Part shown: piece after piece, positions 35,708 to 46,669 of the stretch
Layout: each line of letters begins with the position of its first letter
Numbering within the stretch: position 1 is the first letter of the stretch
Assembly: GCF_036370855.1 (NCBI RefSeq)
Contig: NC_088106.1
Location: 30,034,001 to 30,098,000, forward strand
DNA from: Dromaius novaehollandiae
Lineage: Eukaryota; Chordata; Aves; Casuariiformes; Dromaiidae
Length of the DNA stretch: 64,000 bases
Direction of reading: 5' to 3'
The notes under the pieces: model-generated
Database searches by the model: none
Told to the model about the DNA's origin: nothing
The model's input: the letters and a program-made list of their open reading frames with translations, nothing else
Program-made: the position numbers and the translations under genes

Positions 35708-36275
35708 ACAAAATTTATGGAATGATTTGCAATTCAGAGTAAAACAGAGAATCGGTCTGACCAATGTAAAAATTATGTAAAAATTAGAGCAAAGAGTGCT
35801 AAACTTGGTGCATCTGGATGTCACCCAGATGCATCATGGGATAAATTAGGAAATAGCCCCAGAAAAGCAGTCAAGCAGCTCAGCCCTTCCTGTGGCCTTC
35901 CTCAGGCCCCTGTGCCCACAGCCCATTCCTGGGCACCCAGCTTGCCAGCCCCACGTGGCCTCTGACCTGCAGAAAACAGCAAGAAAATGCAACAGAAATT
36001 CTGGTTGCTCCTGAGTTGCTTGTACGGGCCTCCGGGTGCAAATGCGGCCTGTGGTCCGGCACCGTCGCTCCCCTCACCGCATCTCCCCTGCACTCCCTGT
36101 CCAGGTTGCAGGTGACAGCAGTGACCTGGACACCTCCTCCCTGGAGGACCTCGTGGCACCCCGGGAGCCGCCGGCGGGCCATCGGTGGCCATCAGCGAGG
36201 CTCGGTGGCGATTCGGCAGGCTCGCCCGGCACCAGCGCCTGGAGCTCGGGCAGCACGGGGACCAGGGGCTGGTGA
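22438..36275 (+). CDS. DZIP1L: DAZ-interacting zinc finger protein 1-like (DZIP1L), 16 exons
   Basis: The gene encodes a 797-residue protein (human about 767) of the ciliary basal body and transition zone, where DZIP1 family members act in ciliogenesis and in gating membrane proteins. Order of parts: an N-terminal DZIP1-type domain (about 1-186, with [19 protein letters not shown] and [10 protein letters not shown]); one C2H2 finger (Cys187, Cys190, His203, His208); a long Glu/Lys/Arg-rich coiled coil (about 215-430); a conserved block [20 protein letters not shown] (about 464-483); a Pro/Ser-rich variable region (about 560-690); and a conserved tail ([23 protein letters not shown], final GW). 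Coding exons: 22438-22440, 23773-24327, 25228-25312, 26013-26137, 26551-26712, 26999-27136, 27751-27813, 28289-28429, 29699-29729, 30580-30630, 30756-30889, 32204-32396, 33121-33346, 34235-34410, 34888-35027 and 36105-36275. All phases agree. If the first exon is wrong, translation starts at 23824 (779 residues). Pathogenic variants of the human gene cause recessive polycystic kidney disease. Confidence 0.96.
22441..23772 (+). other. DZIP1L: DZIP1L first intron
   Basis: It runs from GTAAGC to TTTGCTTTCCAG. It contains a C17 tract (23099-23115), a G-rich stretch near 23286 and a purine-rich AAGG-type stretch near 23595-23645. A second acceptor-like TTTTTTGCAG lies 13 bases further on (ending 23785); using it would put the upstream ATG out of frame and leave 23824 as the start. 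Confidence 0.7.
23099..23115. repeat. C17 homopolymer in DZIP1L intron 1
   Basis: Seventeen C residues lie about 660 bases before the exon 2 acceptor. It is the same length as the tract at 41471. Confidence 0.88.
23773..24327 (+). CDS. DZIP1L: DZIP1L coding exon 2 (DZIP1-type N-terminal domain)
   Basis: It encodes residues 2-186, including [19 protein letters not shown] and [17 protein letters not shown]. The second Met (residue 19, ATG at 23824) is the alternative start. The donor is AAG|GTACGT, phase 0. The exon is GC-rich, which leaves long open frames on both strands. Confidence 0.95.
25228..25312 (+). CDS. DZIP1L: DZIP1L coding exon 3 (C2H2 zinc finger)
   Basis: It encodes residues 187-214 and the first base of codon 215. 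The complete C-X2-C-X12-H-X4-H finger lies here (starting [15 protein letters not shown]), immediately after the splice junction. The acceptor is TCCTCAG and the donor G|GTGAGC, phase 1. Confidence 0.96.
26013..26137 (+). CDS. DZIP1L: DZIP1L coding exon 4 (coiled coil)
   Basis: It encodes the end of codon 215 to residue 256, for example [19 protein letters not shown], with a heptad-like pattern. The acceptor is GGCTTTGCAG and the donor CAC|GTACGG. A G15 run lies 37 bases inside the following intron. Confidence 0.95.
26174..26188. repeat. G15 homopolymer near a DZIP1L donor
   Basis: Fifteen G residues lie in the intron, 37 bases after the exon 4 donor. Runs of this kind can form G-quadruplexes and are prone to length errors in sequencing. 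Confidence 0.85.
26551..26712 (+). CDS. DZIP1L: DZIP1L coding exon 5 (coiled coil)
   Basis: It encodes residues 257-310, including [20 protein letters not shown] and [18 protein letters not shown], parallel to the human sequence. The acceptor is TTTCCTTTAG and the donor GGG|GTGAGC, phase 0 at both ends. Confidence 0.94.
26999..27136 (+). CDS. DZIP1L: DZIP1L coding exon 6 (coiled coil)
   Basis: It encodes residues 311-356, with [17 protein letters not shown] matching the human GSLRDEESEEW region. The acceptor is CCCCTACAG and the donor CAG|GTGGGG, phase 0. Confidence 0.94.
27751..27813 (+). CDS. DZIP1L: DZIP1L coding exon 7 (short, coiled coil)
   Basis: It encodes residues 357-377 ([20 protein letters not shown]...). 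At 63 bases, phase 0 on both sides, it could be skipped without a frameshift. The acceptor is TTTGGCAG and the donor CAG|GTAAGT. Confidence 0.93.
28289..28429 (+). CDS. DZIP1L: DZIP1L coding exon 8 (coiled coil)
   Basis: It encodes residues 378-424, with [17 protein letters not shown] matching human EENQRLQASLSQDQKKA. The acceptor is CCCTCTCAG and the donor ACG|GTACAT, phase 0. Confidence 0.94.
29699..29729 (+). CDS. DZIP1L: DZIP1L coding exon 9 (31-base microexon)
   Basis: It encodes residues 425-434 and the first base of codon 435 ([10 protein letters not shown]). The acceptor is TTTCTTTACAG and the donor AAG|GTAATG. The frame needs both this exon and the next one. Confidence 0.85.
30580..30630 (+). 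CDS. DZIP1L: DZIP1L coding exon 10
   Basis: It encodes the end of codon 435 to residue 451 plus one base, an acidic linker ending AEESSEE. The acceptor is TCTGTGCAG and the donor AAG|GTGGGT, phase 1 in and out, 51 bases. Confidence 0.87.
30756..30889 (+). CDS. DZIP1L: DZIP1L coding exon 11 (conserved LRRNP...EEKLESMG block)
   Basis: It encodes the end of codon 452 to residue 496. [20 protein letters not shown] and [11 protein letters not shown] match the human protein closely and are among the best-conserved parts of the gene. The acceptor is TTTTACTCAG and the donor AGG|GTAAGT. Confidence 0.96.
32204..32396 (+). CDS. DZIP1L: DZIP1L coding exon 12
   Basis: It encodes residues 497-560 plus one base. 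[20 protein letters not shown] aligns with human KGIPIQTLRHLESLLRVQRE. The acceptor is CTGTTTTAG and the donor CAG|GTGAAG, phase 1. Confidence 0.95.
33121..33346 (+). CDS. DZIP1L: DZIP1L coding exon 13 (Pro/Ser/Thr-rich)
   Basis: It encodes the end of codon 561 to residue 635 plus two bases: a low-complexity linker with [19 protein letters not shown] and [16 protein letters not shown], analogous to the human Pro-rich region. The correct frame has no internal ATG and was chosen from splice phase (1 in, 2 out). Another frame is also open across the exon. Confidence 0.88.
34235..34410 (+). CDS. DZIP1L: DZIP1L coding exon 14 (Ser-rich and acidic)
   Basis: It encodes the end of codon 636 to residue 694 plus one base. 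The end, [20 protein letters not shown], resembles the acidic stretch before the conserved tail in human. The acceptor is CCGCTGCAG and the donor CAG|GTATTG. Confidence 0.9.
34888..35027 (+). CDS. DZIP1L: DZIP1L coding exon 15
   Basis: It encodes the end of codon 695 to residue 741. [20 protein letters not shown] aligns with human QSMVKNLEKQLEAPAKKPAG. The acceptor is CCCATGCAG and the donor CAG|GTACTA, phase 0. Confidence 0.96.
35671..35705. repeat. A35 homopolymer in the last DZIP1L intron
   Basis: Thirty-five A residues lie in the 1.08-kb last intron, with a shorter A15 run followed by GA repeats at about 35557-35581. I see no SINE or retrocopy body attached to either. Confidence 0.9.
36105..36275 (+). 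CDS. DZIP1L: DZIP1L last coding exon 16
   Basis: It encodes residues 742-797 and the TGA stop at 36273-36275. [12 protein letters not shown] matches the human SDLEISSLEDL tail and the protein ends in GW (human AW). The stretch between these motifs is diverged. The acceptor is CCCTGTCCAG. Confidence 0.95.
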   Translation, partial: VAGDSSDLDTSSLEDLVAPREPPAGHRWPSARLGGDSAGSPGTSAWSSGSTGTRGW

Positions 36276-36572
36276 CCCCCTCCTCCCGGGCAGGGCTCCC
36301 CGTTTCCCTGGGCCCAGGGGAGCCGCGCTGCAAGGTGACGTGACAGGAGAAATGACAGTCCTCCTTGGGAACAAGCAGCCGCCAGCAGCCACTTGATGGT
36401 GCCACAAGACCAGGAACAGGCAGCCACCGCTCGGCATCCTCCACAGGCTGCTGCCTGGGCTGCCGCAGTTTCTCTTTCCCAGTCAAGCAAATTACCCCAG
36501 TATTGGGGCTTTCTCAAGCAGCGCATAAGGTCTGCATCCTCCCTGGCCAGGTGCTGTTGTTCAAACCAAGGG

Positions 36573-36578
36573 AATAAA
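36573..36578 (+). terminator. DZIP1L: Candidate proximal DZIP1L polyadenylation signal
   Basis: AATAAA lies about 300 bases past the stop codon. Confidence 0.45.
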
Positions 36579-37182
36579 TGCTTATCCATATAAATGAAGT
36601 ACATTCTCCTACATCTCTCTGTATTTTGTATGTTTGTAGCTGTGCGTGAGACAATCTCGATCCTTCCAGAGGACAAAATTTTGTAGGTTTGAAAAAATAC
36701 AGCAGGAAAATTGCACTGACACTTCACAATTACTCTTCTGTTTTCCAACCTGTGCTGCTGCTGGTTAAAATTTCTACTATTACATGTTTGTGGGGAATTT
36801 AATGCTGTGGAGCAGGAAGACCAGCTAGAGCTGAGCAGAACAGCAAAGCGAATTCATTTCATTTAATCAAATAGCAAAAGTGCCTTCCAGATAGGTGACT
36901 GCAAACATGCATAAATATATATGTATAGTATATGCACACATCCCCGCATATGTATGCCTTCACATGTGTGCTCCGTGTATATAATATGGCTCCTTATGCT
37001 GCATACCTCGAAACTTTGAACGGGAATCTTTCCACTTTAGTCTTTCAATTTCAAATAAGAACTATGACTGATTTGTATTGTTCATTAAGTTTACAATGCT
37101 ATAGCCACACGTGTTACTTTATGGTTAATTTAACGGATGTTGTTCTTTTTGGTTAGTGTTGATCATAATGAATGCTGATTTC

Positions 37183-37188
37183 AATAAA
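37183..37188 (+). terminator. DZIP1L: Candidate distal DZIP1L polyadenylation signal
   Basis: AATAAA lies about 910 bases past the stop, with T/GT-rich sequence shortly after. It may be an alternative 3' end. Confidence 0.45.
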
Positions 37189-37209
37189 TTAACTGAAACA
37201 GGTTGTTTC

Positions 37210-40200
37210 ACCAATGTCTTCTTTTGAATGTAGTTCACCCCTTTCAGGGTGCTGGAACTGGTATTTGTGAGAAAGAAATGACCCTTGTACTGATATATAT
37301 AGTACAGGCACTGGGTAGGAGGGAGCGTTTGCCTCTTCTGTGTGTAGGGGTGATAGGGAGACTAGCTGCTGCCGTTGACTTTATGCACTCAACAGGGAGT
37401 CCAGACATGGGTGAAAAATACCAGCCAGGTGAAGAAAAACTTCTCTTGAGTTTGGGGAACTCCAAAAATACCTGTCAGCCTTGTGCTAAGAGAAAGGTGA
37501 AGTAAGTGCCCTGCAGGGTTCAGAGCCTGGGTGAACTCTGTTGTTGCCCCGATGGCCAGTTTTTGCCTCCAGACTCATCGCTGGTGTCATGGGAGGCAGC
37601 ACGAGGGTGAGCACGAGCCTCAGCTGGATCTGCACCTTGCAGCCCGCACCCCTCGGCCGCATGCCTACCGCACGTGTCCTCCACTGGCTGATCTCTGAGT
37701 CCTCGGGGGGAGCTCAGGCTCTGCTAATTGAGCATGCCTACAGGTCGCAATGTCCTTCAGAACAGACCAAATGATGATACGGGACCTTGGGAAGCAATAC
37801 CCAGCTCCGCAAACAACGCATGGTGCCTCTTTAAAAACATGCCCGCCTCACGCCAATGTGCTAGGCAGAAATAGCCAGTCTGATAGCCAGAGGGTTTCGC
37901 TGTTTTTCTTCCCGAAAGCTGTAACCGGTCAGAGTTAGTGGTGTACACCAGTCTCTGGGGGGTTTTAGGAGACTTAGGGGAGGGTCACTGCATATGAGAG
38001 ATTGCCACAGGTTATTTTCCATTGCTAAGCTTTGACTGAATTTAACTTCATATGAGAAGGAAGTGATTAACTCTCATGAACATATAAATAGACGTACAGA
38101 CAAGTCATTTTTATTTCAGATTGGACATTCTGAGCCAGGAAAGTTGAATGACTGGGGAACTTGCTCCCCATGTGCTACAAGTCGCAGCTAGCTACACCTC
38201 AGAAAATGCACCGTGGGCACGGGAGCACCATAAAGATTCAGTAAGGCCCCTTGAGTTACAGAGTTGATGGGCTCTGTCTCCAGACGTTATGTCAGACAGG
38301 AGAAGAGGAGTGGGAGAGGGGCCTCCAACGCTACAGCTGGTCAGCATGGAAGCAGGGCTTTTGTATCAAATTCTCTTGCCTTGCCTCTGTCAGAAAGGAA
38401 GATTTTAGTCATTTTTTTTTCTGTTGTTTTATGGACTCCTCTCCCAGAAAAGAAACTCCTTTTGTACCCCTTTCTTAGGGTACTGTCTGGTTTTTATCTT
38501 TTCTTGATGATGCAAAATTGGGCTACATCACAGGGTGCCTGTGACAGGCCTAGTGCCCATTAGCATCGCTGAGTGCTCTTGACATGCTACACAATGAGGA
38601 AGCAGCGGAGAACAGAAGGGAAGCTCCCTTAGCAGACAGATTATTGCATCTGAGGGAATTAAAAACAAAGCCAAACAAAACAAAGCCAATCGAAAGTGCG
38701 CAGTGGAAGAGAAAGTCAGAAGTGTAAGCGGGGACTCTCACTTGGAGTCGAGTTTAAATAGACAGACAGGTGTCCTGATAATTCCTTTGCACAAAGCTTT
38801 ATTTGTAACAGCATTAAGAAAACAAATTTGTCTTCTCCCATGGGAGAACAACAGTTGAACAAAAGCTGAGTCCAAAATGAATTTGCCTCTCTCTGTGAAG
38901 ACGAGATGCTGCAAGAGCATGAGACAATGTGACTTTGTTAACAGCGCAAGCAACGGGGAGGCAGGAAGGCAGGGCTGCCATGAGCAGGGACAGCCTGCGT
39001 GAATCACAGATGCCACTAAGCAGCAATGCACGTGTCCTGCCCTCTCAATGCTGTGTCTGCCACCACCTTGCAGGGCCTGAAACTGCCTCCCAGCTCTCTC
39101 ACGCCTTTGCACCTGCTCCTCAACTATTTCTGCTGGCTGTAGGTCAAACCCTGCCCACTGCCGTGGAGTTACTGTGCACCATCAGCCCTGTTCCTTGCTA
39201 GATGGTCATAGTGAGGGTGGTGAGAGCAGGGTTGGGTGTTGGATCTGTGGACGAGAGTAGATTTGGGGGCTCAGCACCAGGGTACACCTGGCCGCATGAG
39301 GGTGGAGGCTCTAAGCCATGCTCAAAACCCAGATGCCTACTTGAACTGTCAAATAGGACCTGCAGCCCTCCAAGGTGTTGGTGGTTGGACAGACTCCTCC
39401 GTATTCCTTTATGCCCAGAGACTTTTCCTGAAGAGCTAAAAAACTGTAGTTTGATTAAATGGTGGAAGTTACAGCTCTAGCGTCACTGTGTGATTTGGCA
39501 TACCAGGGCCTGGATACGTGCTGTCAGTACCTATGCCTTCACTTGGGCATGCCTCAGTTTTACGTTTCCTCCAATGCAAGCAGCATAATCTTCATCCCTC
39601 TGCCCTGACCTGTGGCTCCCCTGGTCATGCAATTCCACCCCTCTCATTACCAAACTGCTCCCTTATGTTCCTGCAAACTAAAAAGGCTTGATTTTCCACC
39701 CTCTAAATTTTTGGCCTTGTTTTCAACTCAGTGAAGTCATAGCTCTGCTAGTTGTCTGTAAGCAGGTCTCCAAAATCCTGCTGCTTACTTGCCATATTGG
39801 CACTAGGAGCTAGTACCCTGCTCTCTTTCACTGCTCCGTCACAGCTATGGTGGGACTATCATTTATTTGGCTTTGGACATAGCTTAACATGTGATACTTC
39901 TTCACTTAGGGGCAGTGTGAGCTTGATAAAGGCTCTACAGGCCTGGCCAGATTTCTTTCACACTGTGAAAAGTTTTCCATGAAACCTAGTGTCTCCCATT
40001 AAAAGTGTCTCCTCTTGCTTCATCCCCTCTGGAGCCCCAGGGAACACAAGTCCAGAGTCAGAAACATAAGAAACTGGCCAATTTAAGAAAAACAAATCAC
40101 AGAAGTCGGGTTCCTATCTGAAAAGTGGATCTTTGCACTACCATGACAGATGAAAGGGTCCAAGAGAAACCTAAGGTTTTACTAATGTTAATTTAGCTGA

Positions 40201-43200
40201 CCTCTGCTCAGCTTCCAGATTACAGATACTGTAACATACGGTCATACCATTAGAACATACATGGGACATATTAATGACCTGTTTCCCATGGGGGACAAAG
40301 CAGCACAGCTCCACTGAGAACGATGGGCCAGGCTTTTGCCAGGAGTGTAATGTCATTGGAGTCTAATGCAGTTCAAAAGAGCGTATTTTCCATTTTGTTT
40401 TTTCCCAATGACGTTTCTCTTTGTAAGACTGGATCTATTGATAATACTTTTATAAAGCATGAATATATGTGAGACAATTAGCAGATAATCAAACCACAGC
40501 ACTAACTGTCTCTGAATGGAACACAACTCTCCCAAATAATACACAGCTGAAAAATAAAATAAAAGAAAAAATCCTATCAAATTTATTCAGCTGGAATATC
40601 TCACCCAGAAAGCTATTCTCCCGGAATATTTGGGGCAAGCACAGTGTCATAAATCTTAGTGTTATTAATCCGTAGACTCATTCATCTCTGTTCAGCTATA
40701 TAAAAGCAATAACCTTGTCACTATAGGAAGGAAGATTGGGCTTTTAATTGCATATAGATTTCAGGAGAGTTCTTATCTCATAGTCCAATTTGTAGCTTCA
40801 GATATGGGTCTTTGCTTCCCTCGGTCAAAGTCCATGCAAATCTGCCATGCTCCCACATAGTTATAAATGTTCCAGAAGCTCAGAAAGAACCTATATAGAG
40901 CTCTCCTGGGAGATAATACACTCAGGCTTTTCACTGTGTGTTTTATTAGACAAGGCTATATTTAATTAGCTGCTCTGAAACAGTATATATATTTTCACTG
41001 TATGATCAAATTTATGGAAACAAAATCCTTTCAGACTGCACACATGCATGCTCACATGGATACCCAGCCAAGGTTTCCCTGACTTCTCTCTCTTGGCTCT
41101 TCCAGAGCTACCAAATGGGTCTTTTGCCCTCCAGTTCAATGCCTATAGAGACAAAGTAATTCGCAGAAGGTTTTCCCTCCTTCATTAATGACAACCTCAG
41201 GAGGAAATGTCTGATTTATTATTGGGGCCAAGGGATATGGAAAAGCTGGGCTCTAGTCTGTGCCTGTGGAAGTATTTGGTTGAGTAAAGCCTGGGACTAG
41301 GAGCTACTTATTGCTGTACAAATGCTTGAACCAGCAAGCTGGCACGTCCCGCTCACGCTCCCTCCCCAGTTTGGCCCAGCAAATATTTAACTGCCTCTCC
41401 CAAAGTGGAACTAGGCAGTAAAGCAGGATGGTGAGAGCTTTGCTTTGCAGTGCCTTCATGGGGCACCGCACCCCCCCCCCCCCCCCCACCGCTAGTGTGC
41501 TTGTCCCTGGGCAGCCGTGTGAAAGCTGTGCATCACTCCTTTGAGCAGCACTGTTTTGCATCAGTGCCGGATTTCAGAGCCCAAATTCCCACCCTGGGGC
41601 AGGGTGGTGCCTCCCTGCAGCCCTGGCCAGGGAGCCAGGCATGGTATGGGGTACTGAGGCCATGTTTTGAGGGGGTGGCCTCCGGGTGCTCCCCAGGCAG
41701 CGTATGTGCCCCAATGTCCCTCGTCCCCATGCGGTGGGTGCTTAGCACTAAATAGAGGCTCTGGGTGCAGCGAGGACTGTAACCCTACGGCATCCTCTGG
41801 GTGACGGGCCCCTTTGTCACGGCACAAACAAACAGCCAAGCCCATAGCTTGAAATAACCCTGATCCCCAGGGCAGCTTCCCTCAGCCACAGCCTCCGCTC
41901 CTGTTTGCTTTTGTGCACCTGTGTTACCTCCATTCAGGTCCTCTGGAAAACCCTCCACCCTGCCTGCACCAGGTCTCGGTGTGCCCTACCATAGCTGCAC
42001 TCTGGGGCTAGTGTCCTTCACACGTGGCCCCAGGCAAGACGTCCGCAAGCACAGCGCTGCGGTACTTGGGCACCATGAGCCGCTACCGAGAGAAGATTAG
42101 GCTTTTTGTGGGAGCTTTGGGACCTTACTTTTTTCCCGCTCCCAAGAAATAATTAGGAACACTTTTAGGGTAGCTGCAGGCTTTTAGCAAGCAGAGCTGC
42201 AGAGGAAAGCTTGAAAATGGGAACTTTGTCTTTGCTAAAGACGAGGATCTTTCCTTAAGCAGGTGTTTTCAGCAGCAGACCTTTAAGGAAACAGATCAGT
42301 TCAGCTCAAAAGTAGATATTTCGATCTGTGTCCAGAGACAGGGAAACAACATGTGCTTTTTGCAGCAGGGCTGGGAAACGCAGCTCTGGGCTGCGGCTGC
42401 TCGTTCTCCCCATGTGGACATTCTCTGCAGGACTTTGCTTCCCGTGATGCATGATGCTGGCTGCTTGGGGTGGTGCACGCCAGGCGATAAGGTCTGCTTG
42501 GCCAGCTCGGGAGAAAGAGGGGAGTAACTGTAATATTGGGTGTTATTACACAACAAACAGACTCATAAATAAATGATTTTCTGCTTCAGAATTTGATTCT
42601 TTTCAGTAAAGTTTGCTGCATTAAAATTTTTGATACTGCAAGTTTTTGACCGTGGTAAGGAAATGAAAACTGGTGTTGGAAGATTAGAAATCTACTGAGG
42701 ACAGAAATTCCTGGATACAGCTCTGTTTCAGCTCTCTGCTGTTCTCCATAATGCTCCTGCCTACAATCTTGTTATCTCTCTGCTTGCTCACACCTAAGTG
42801 AAACTGAGAGATAGCCGGTTCAGTGAGTTTGTCAGAATATTTGTGTTGCATAAAAATAAAATATAACTTTCAAAGGTGTTCCCTCGTGATTTTGTGTGTG
42901 TGTCCCTTTTTGTTCTAATGCAGTCAGAAACCTATATTTCAAATTTTTCTAGCTTTCTGTATTATTCGTTATCCTGTGTACCTCTACATAACTTCCACTT
43001 ATGTGTTTCCTATCTAAATTAAACATTCCCATGCTTTTCAGCCCCTTTCCAGTGGAAACTGGCAGGAGTGAGAGCATACCAGCAATTTTTTTTGCTCTCC
43101 TAAGAACAATGAGGCATTTAGAAGTATTTAATAACTACCTTGAAAGTCAAGCAGATGTTGAACTGACTAGAGTGGCCCCAAACCTGTAAAGACCCAAATG

Positions 43201-43841
43201 GTTGCTTAACTTCACTCCTCAGTAAGCCCAGTGAGTTCAGGGAAAATGTTTGCTTACGTACGTTTAAATAGAAGCTTAATGTTATCTGAGCAAGGACCTA
43301 TGATTTCATTGCCTCAGTGAGTTGGGGTCTCCTGATGCTTATTTAACTACTCTTCTGATAATATTGCTGTTGCACCATATTACTAATAGTGGGAAAAGTG
43401 AGAGCTTGCTTGTTTCTAGTAGTTAAACAAGGGTCACTCTTACCAGTAATCAACAGACCAAAGGATTAAACTAGTTATTTGGAGATTGGAGCTTGTGATT
43501 CCCAGCACACTGAGTGGCAATGCCTTGATTTTCCAGCTGGAAAAATACAGTAAATGCTTTTGGTTCTCACCCCAAGCACATGAATCCAACCCGTGAGGAG
43601 AACTAGCAGCCATCTGCAGCTCCCCTAGCTGCAGAAACCTCCCATGGTTTGCATTGCAGGTTCTCCATGTGCATACACAGCAAAAGAGCTGTCCATTAAT
43701 AGATGACTTATTGCCTTTTAACAGAAGGTATGAACATGTTTTACTGTCCAGGTGATGGGCTGCATTAAGACCTTTTAGATTTCTTGCAGAATTATTCTGG
43801 GTTTTAAACTGGCACCTACTGGGATCCAATCCAATCATTAA
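37210..43841. other. Convergent DZIP1L-CLDN18 gap, no gene seen
   Basis: No coding exon is supported. A C17 tract is at 41471-41487. An AATAAA on the minus strand (38798-38803) follows a 124-codon minus-strand open frame (39112-38738) of unknown nature. Parts near 40400-41000 are AT-rich. Confidence 0.5.
41471..41487. repeat. C17 homopolymer
   Basis: Seventeen C residues in a row; the length may be uncertain in the assembly. Confidence 0.88.
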
Positions 43842-43847
43842 TTTATT
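43842..43847 (-). terminator. CLDN18: Candidate CLDN18 polyadenylation signal
   Basis: TTTATT on the plus strand is AATAAA on the minus strand, about 2.65 kb past the CLDN18 stop. A minus-strand ATTAAA at 44255-44250 is nearer. Human CLDN18 also has a long 3' UTR, so either is possible. Confidence 0.35.
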
Positions 43848-46491
43848 AAGCTTCTGGAAGCTGAGATGGCAAATTTTGATATGCGCTCCAAGCTCTATAC
43901 ACAGATCTTTCTAATATAAAGATGATCAAGGACAGTATTCTTAAAGCGTTCATAGCACCCTCTTTAAAGAAAACCGACTTCACAAAGTGAAAAACAAAGA
44001 GAGAGAAAAGAAATTCTGGAAAACTCGACATTATAAATCGTGTTGTTTTTCATATACTGTTTATAAAAGAAAAAAAAAAAGCCTCATCATTTGTTTCTTC
44101 CCCTCAGCCACCCATGCTTGTCCATAATACTCCTGAGAAACTGCAGAATCCAAAGCTGGAGTAATACACAGGCAAATTGGTAGCTTGTGTTCATGATGAG
44201 GAGAGAACAAGGGATAACAGTGATTTTGGGTCTTAAAGACTTTTTCTTTTTTAATATTCAAGTACAAAAAACAAACAAACAACAAAACCAAAATAAAGTA
44301 AATCCAAAAAAAGGACAGAAATGCTATGTCTTTACCGAGAGATGGGGAAAAATCCATTGAAAAGATTTTTTTTTTAAAAAAAGAACATTTAGAGCTGCAC
44401 AACTAAGCTGGTCTCCTTTAAAAAATGGTTAAGTCCTTGTCAATGGAGGAATTGGCACTGGCATCAACAGCAGTAGCGATTTACCCTGGGTGGCAGCAGG
44501 GGCCTGACCAAGGTGGGACCAACCCTTCTTTGCGGGAAAGGAAGCTCTTCACAGCTCTCCACATGGTGGTTGTCTTCTGCAGCCCACAGGCCCCAGCACT
44601 GCCCCCCTGCCACCTCCGCTATCCCACGCTATGCGTTCCTTCATCCTGTCACTGACCTGCCCTGAGATACAGTCTCCTCATCTCCTGGACCAACGCTGGA
44701 GATGCATCTCCAGCTGCTGGTGGAGAACTGGTGGCAAACGAGAGCTGGTGTGTACAGTTTGGTGCTGACTGGGATCACTGGTGTTGAGCAGGACTGCCTA
44801 TCCCTGCTATTCATACAAGCCACAGGAGATGCTCGCTAGACTTGGGGGCCCAGCAAAGATCAAATTCTGGGGAAATGCTCAGCTCTAACTTCTGATCTCT
44901 GCAGAATGTGAACTCACCCAAGGGGAAATCAGTGTTTCTCCAAAACAAGTTTGCCGGTGAACTCCTGCAGAGAACTTACAATTCTTACAACAAGAGGAGC
45001 AAAAATCCTTTGCAGACCTCTATCAAAATGGCTACTTTAGAGGTTTTGGAATAGCTTTTTCTCTCTTCATCTTATTCCTTGGTACCTAGCACTCTGCTAA
45101 CAGGCATTTTTGAGAGCTTCACTAGGATGTGCTCTGGAGCTAGGTGGGAGGAGTGGCTAACACAGCACACAGCATTCCCCTCCCATGTAAGCTTTTGCGT
45201 CTCTGCTCCTGCCCTTGACACCTTTGAATACATGTCCTCTCAGGTGGATTGGCTAGAAGAGGCAGTGTCCCATTAAGGAGTTAATATTGGCATAATTTGG
45301 GGAAGAATTAACACAAGAAAACTAATGCTCCCTGGGATTTCTGCTCCAGATGTAACTCTAATTAATTCTAAATGAGAAATTCTTCTGGCTTCATTAAAGA
45401 TGACATCTGCAGGAACACCAGTAGCACACAGAGGTCTTCAGCTATTACAGCAAATATCAAGCATAGGAATAACAATGGATTATATATATTCCCTGATGAG
45501 ATCAGAAGAAATAAATACACTTTGGTATCATGGGTTATAACAAATGTCTAAGTAACATAAATCAGATTAAATATCACAGCAGATGAGCATCACAGAACAA
45601 CCAGCAAAGCAAAGAAGTATCTGTGTAGAGATAGTGACTGGGGAGGAAAATGCCATGACTACAGGATCTGTATGCTTTGGCCACACTTAGAAGGAGACAC
45701 CTGGATTTACTTAAAATACACAACAAAATAACACAGGAGACTACTAGATGATTAGTTTTGCTTTTCAACCTGCTGCGATAAGATCAGGTGTCAAAACAAG
45801 AGCAAAGATACACTACCATTTCAGCAAAGCATTGCTTTTTCTGATGAACGAAGGACACTGAGGTCATGAAAGACTGCTCACCTCTCTACACTCTGAGAAA
45901 GTAGAGGATGACATTACACAATTGCATGAAAGCCTGCTCAAATGGGAAAAGTCATGGGGGTAGTATTGCTTTTATACACTGGTCTTCAATATTTGTCTAT
46001 TGTGATGTAGAAGCACTTGCCCGTTTTAACAAGGCAGCACAATAATTTTGGTTTAACTTCTTTTTTTACACTATCTCACTCTCCGATTTTCAGTCACAGA
46101 CATCTAAATGACTGCGATGGATTTCCATATAACTACTAACTCCATCTGAGCTGTTACTAAATGGGAATTCAAACCGATTAGAAGAGTTAGAAAATGGCAC
46201 TAGGCAGAATCCTGGTGCTGGCTATTGAAGTTCATATGTGAAATATGAGCAAACTATTCTACTCTAAGAGCACAAAAACCCATGACTTCTGTTATAGACT
46301 TCCTCATGCTGGGCATAGCAGTGATCGGTTGAATAAAACCAGTGTTCATAACCAGTTATAATATTACTTCAGAGTAGGAGGAACACAACAGAAAACACAA
46401 TCCTATTTATAGGCTGCTTTGCATATACTTTTCGTTTCTGTACTGAAAAACTTTCTATAAAAGACAGCGCATCTCTAGCCCAGAAAGACTA
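43848..46491 (-). other. CLDN18: Probable CLDN18 3' UTR and flank
   Basis: No coding exon is seen on either strand between the CLDN18 stop and the candidate polyadenylation signals. I treat it as long 3' UTR by analogy with the human gene. Confidence 0.4.
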
Positions 46492-46669
46492 CTAAACATA
46501 GTCATATTTTGAAGGGTATGAGCGTCTTCCGTCCTCGCTTCGAGCAGCTTCTTCATACCCTGCACCTTTTCTAGTCTTCGCCTCAGGTTCGTAACCAGAC
46601 CCAACCTTGTACGGCCCAGTTCTGTAAGAGATGTTCCGTCCCGACGCGTTGTAGGACACTGCCTTGTAG
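46492..46669 (-). CDS. CLDN18: CLDN18 exon 5 (cytoplasmic tail)
   Basis: It encodes the cytoplasmic tail from YKAVSYNASG to the end SYPSKYDYV, with TAG at 46494-46492. The acceptor read on the minus strand is CCTTTTCAG. The centre of the tail is diverged from human, but both ends are conserved. Confidence 0.96.
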
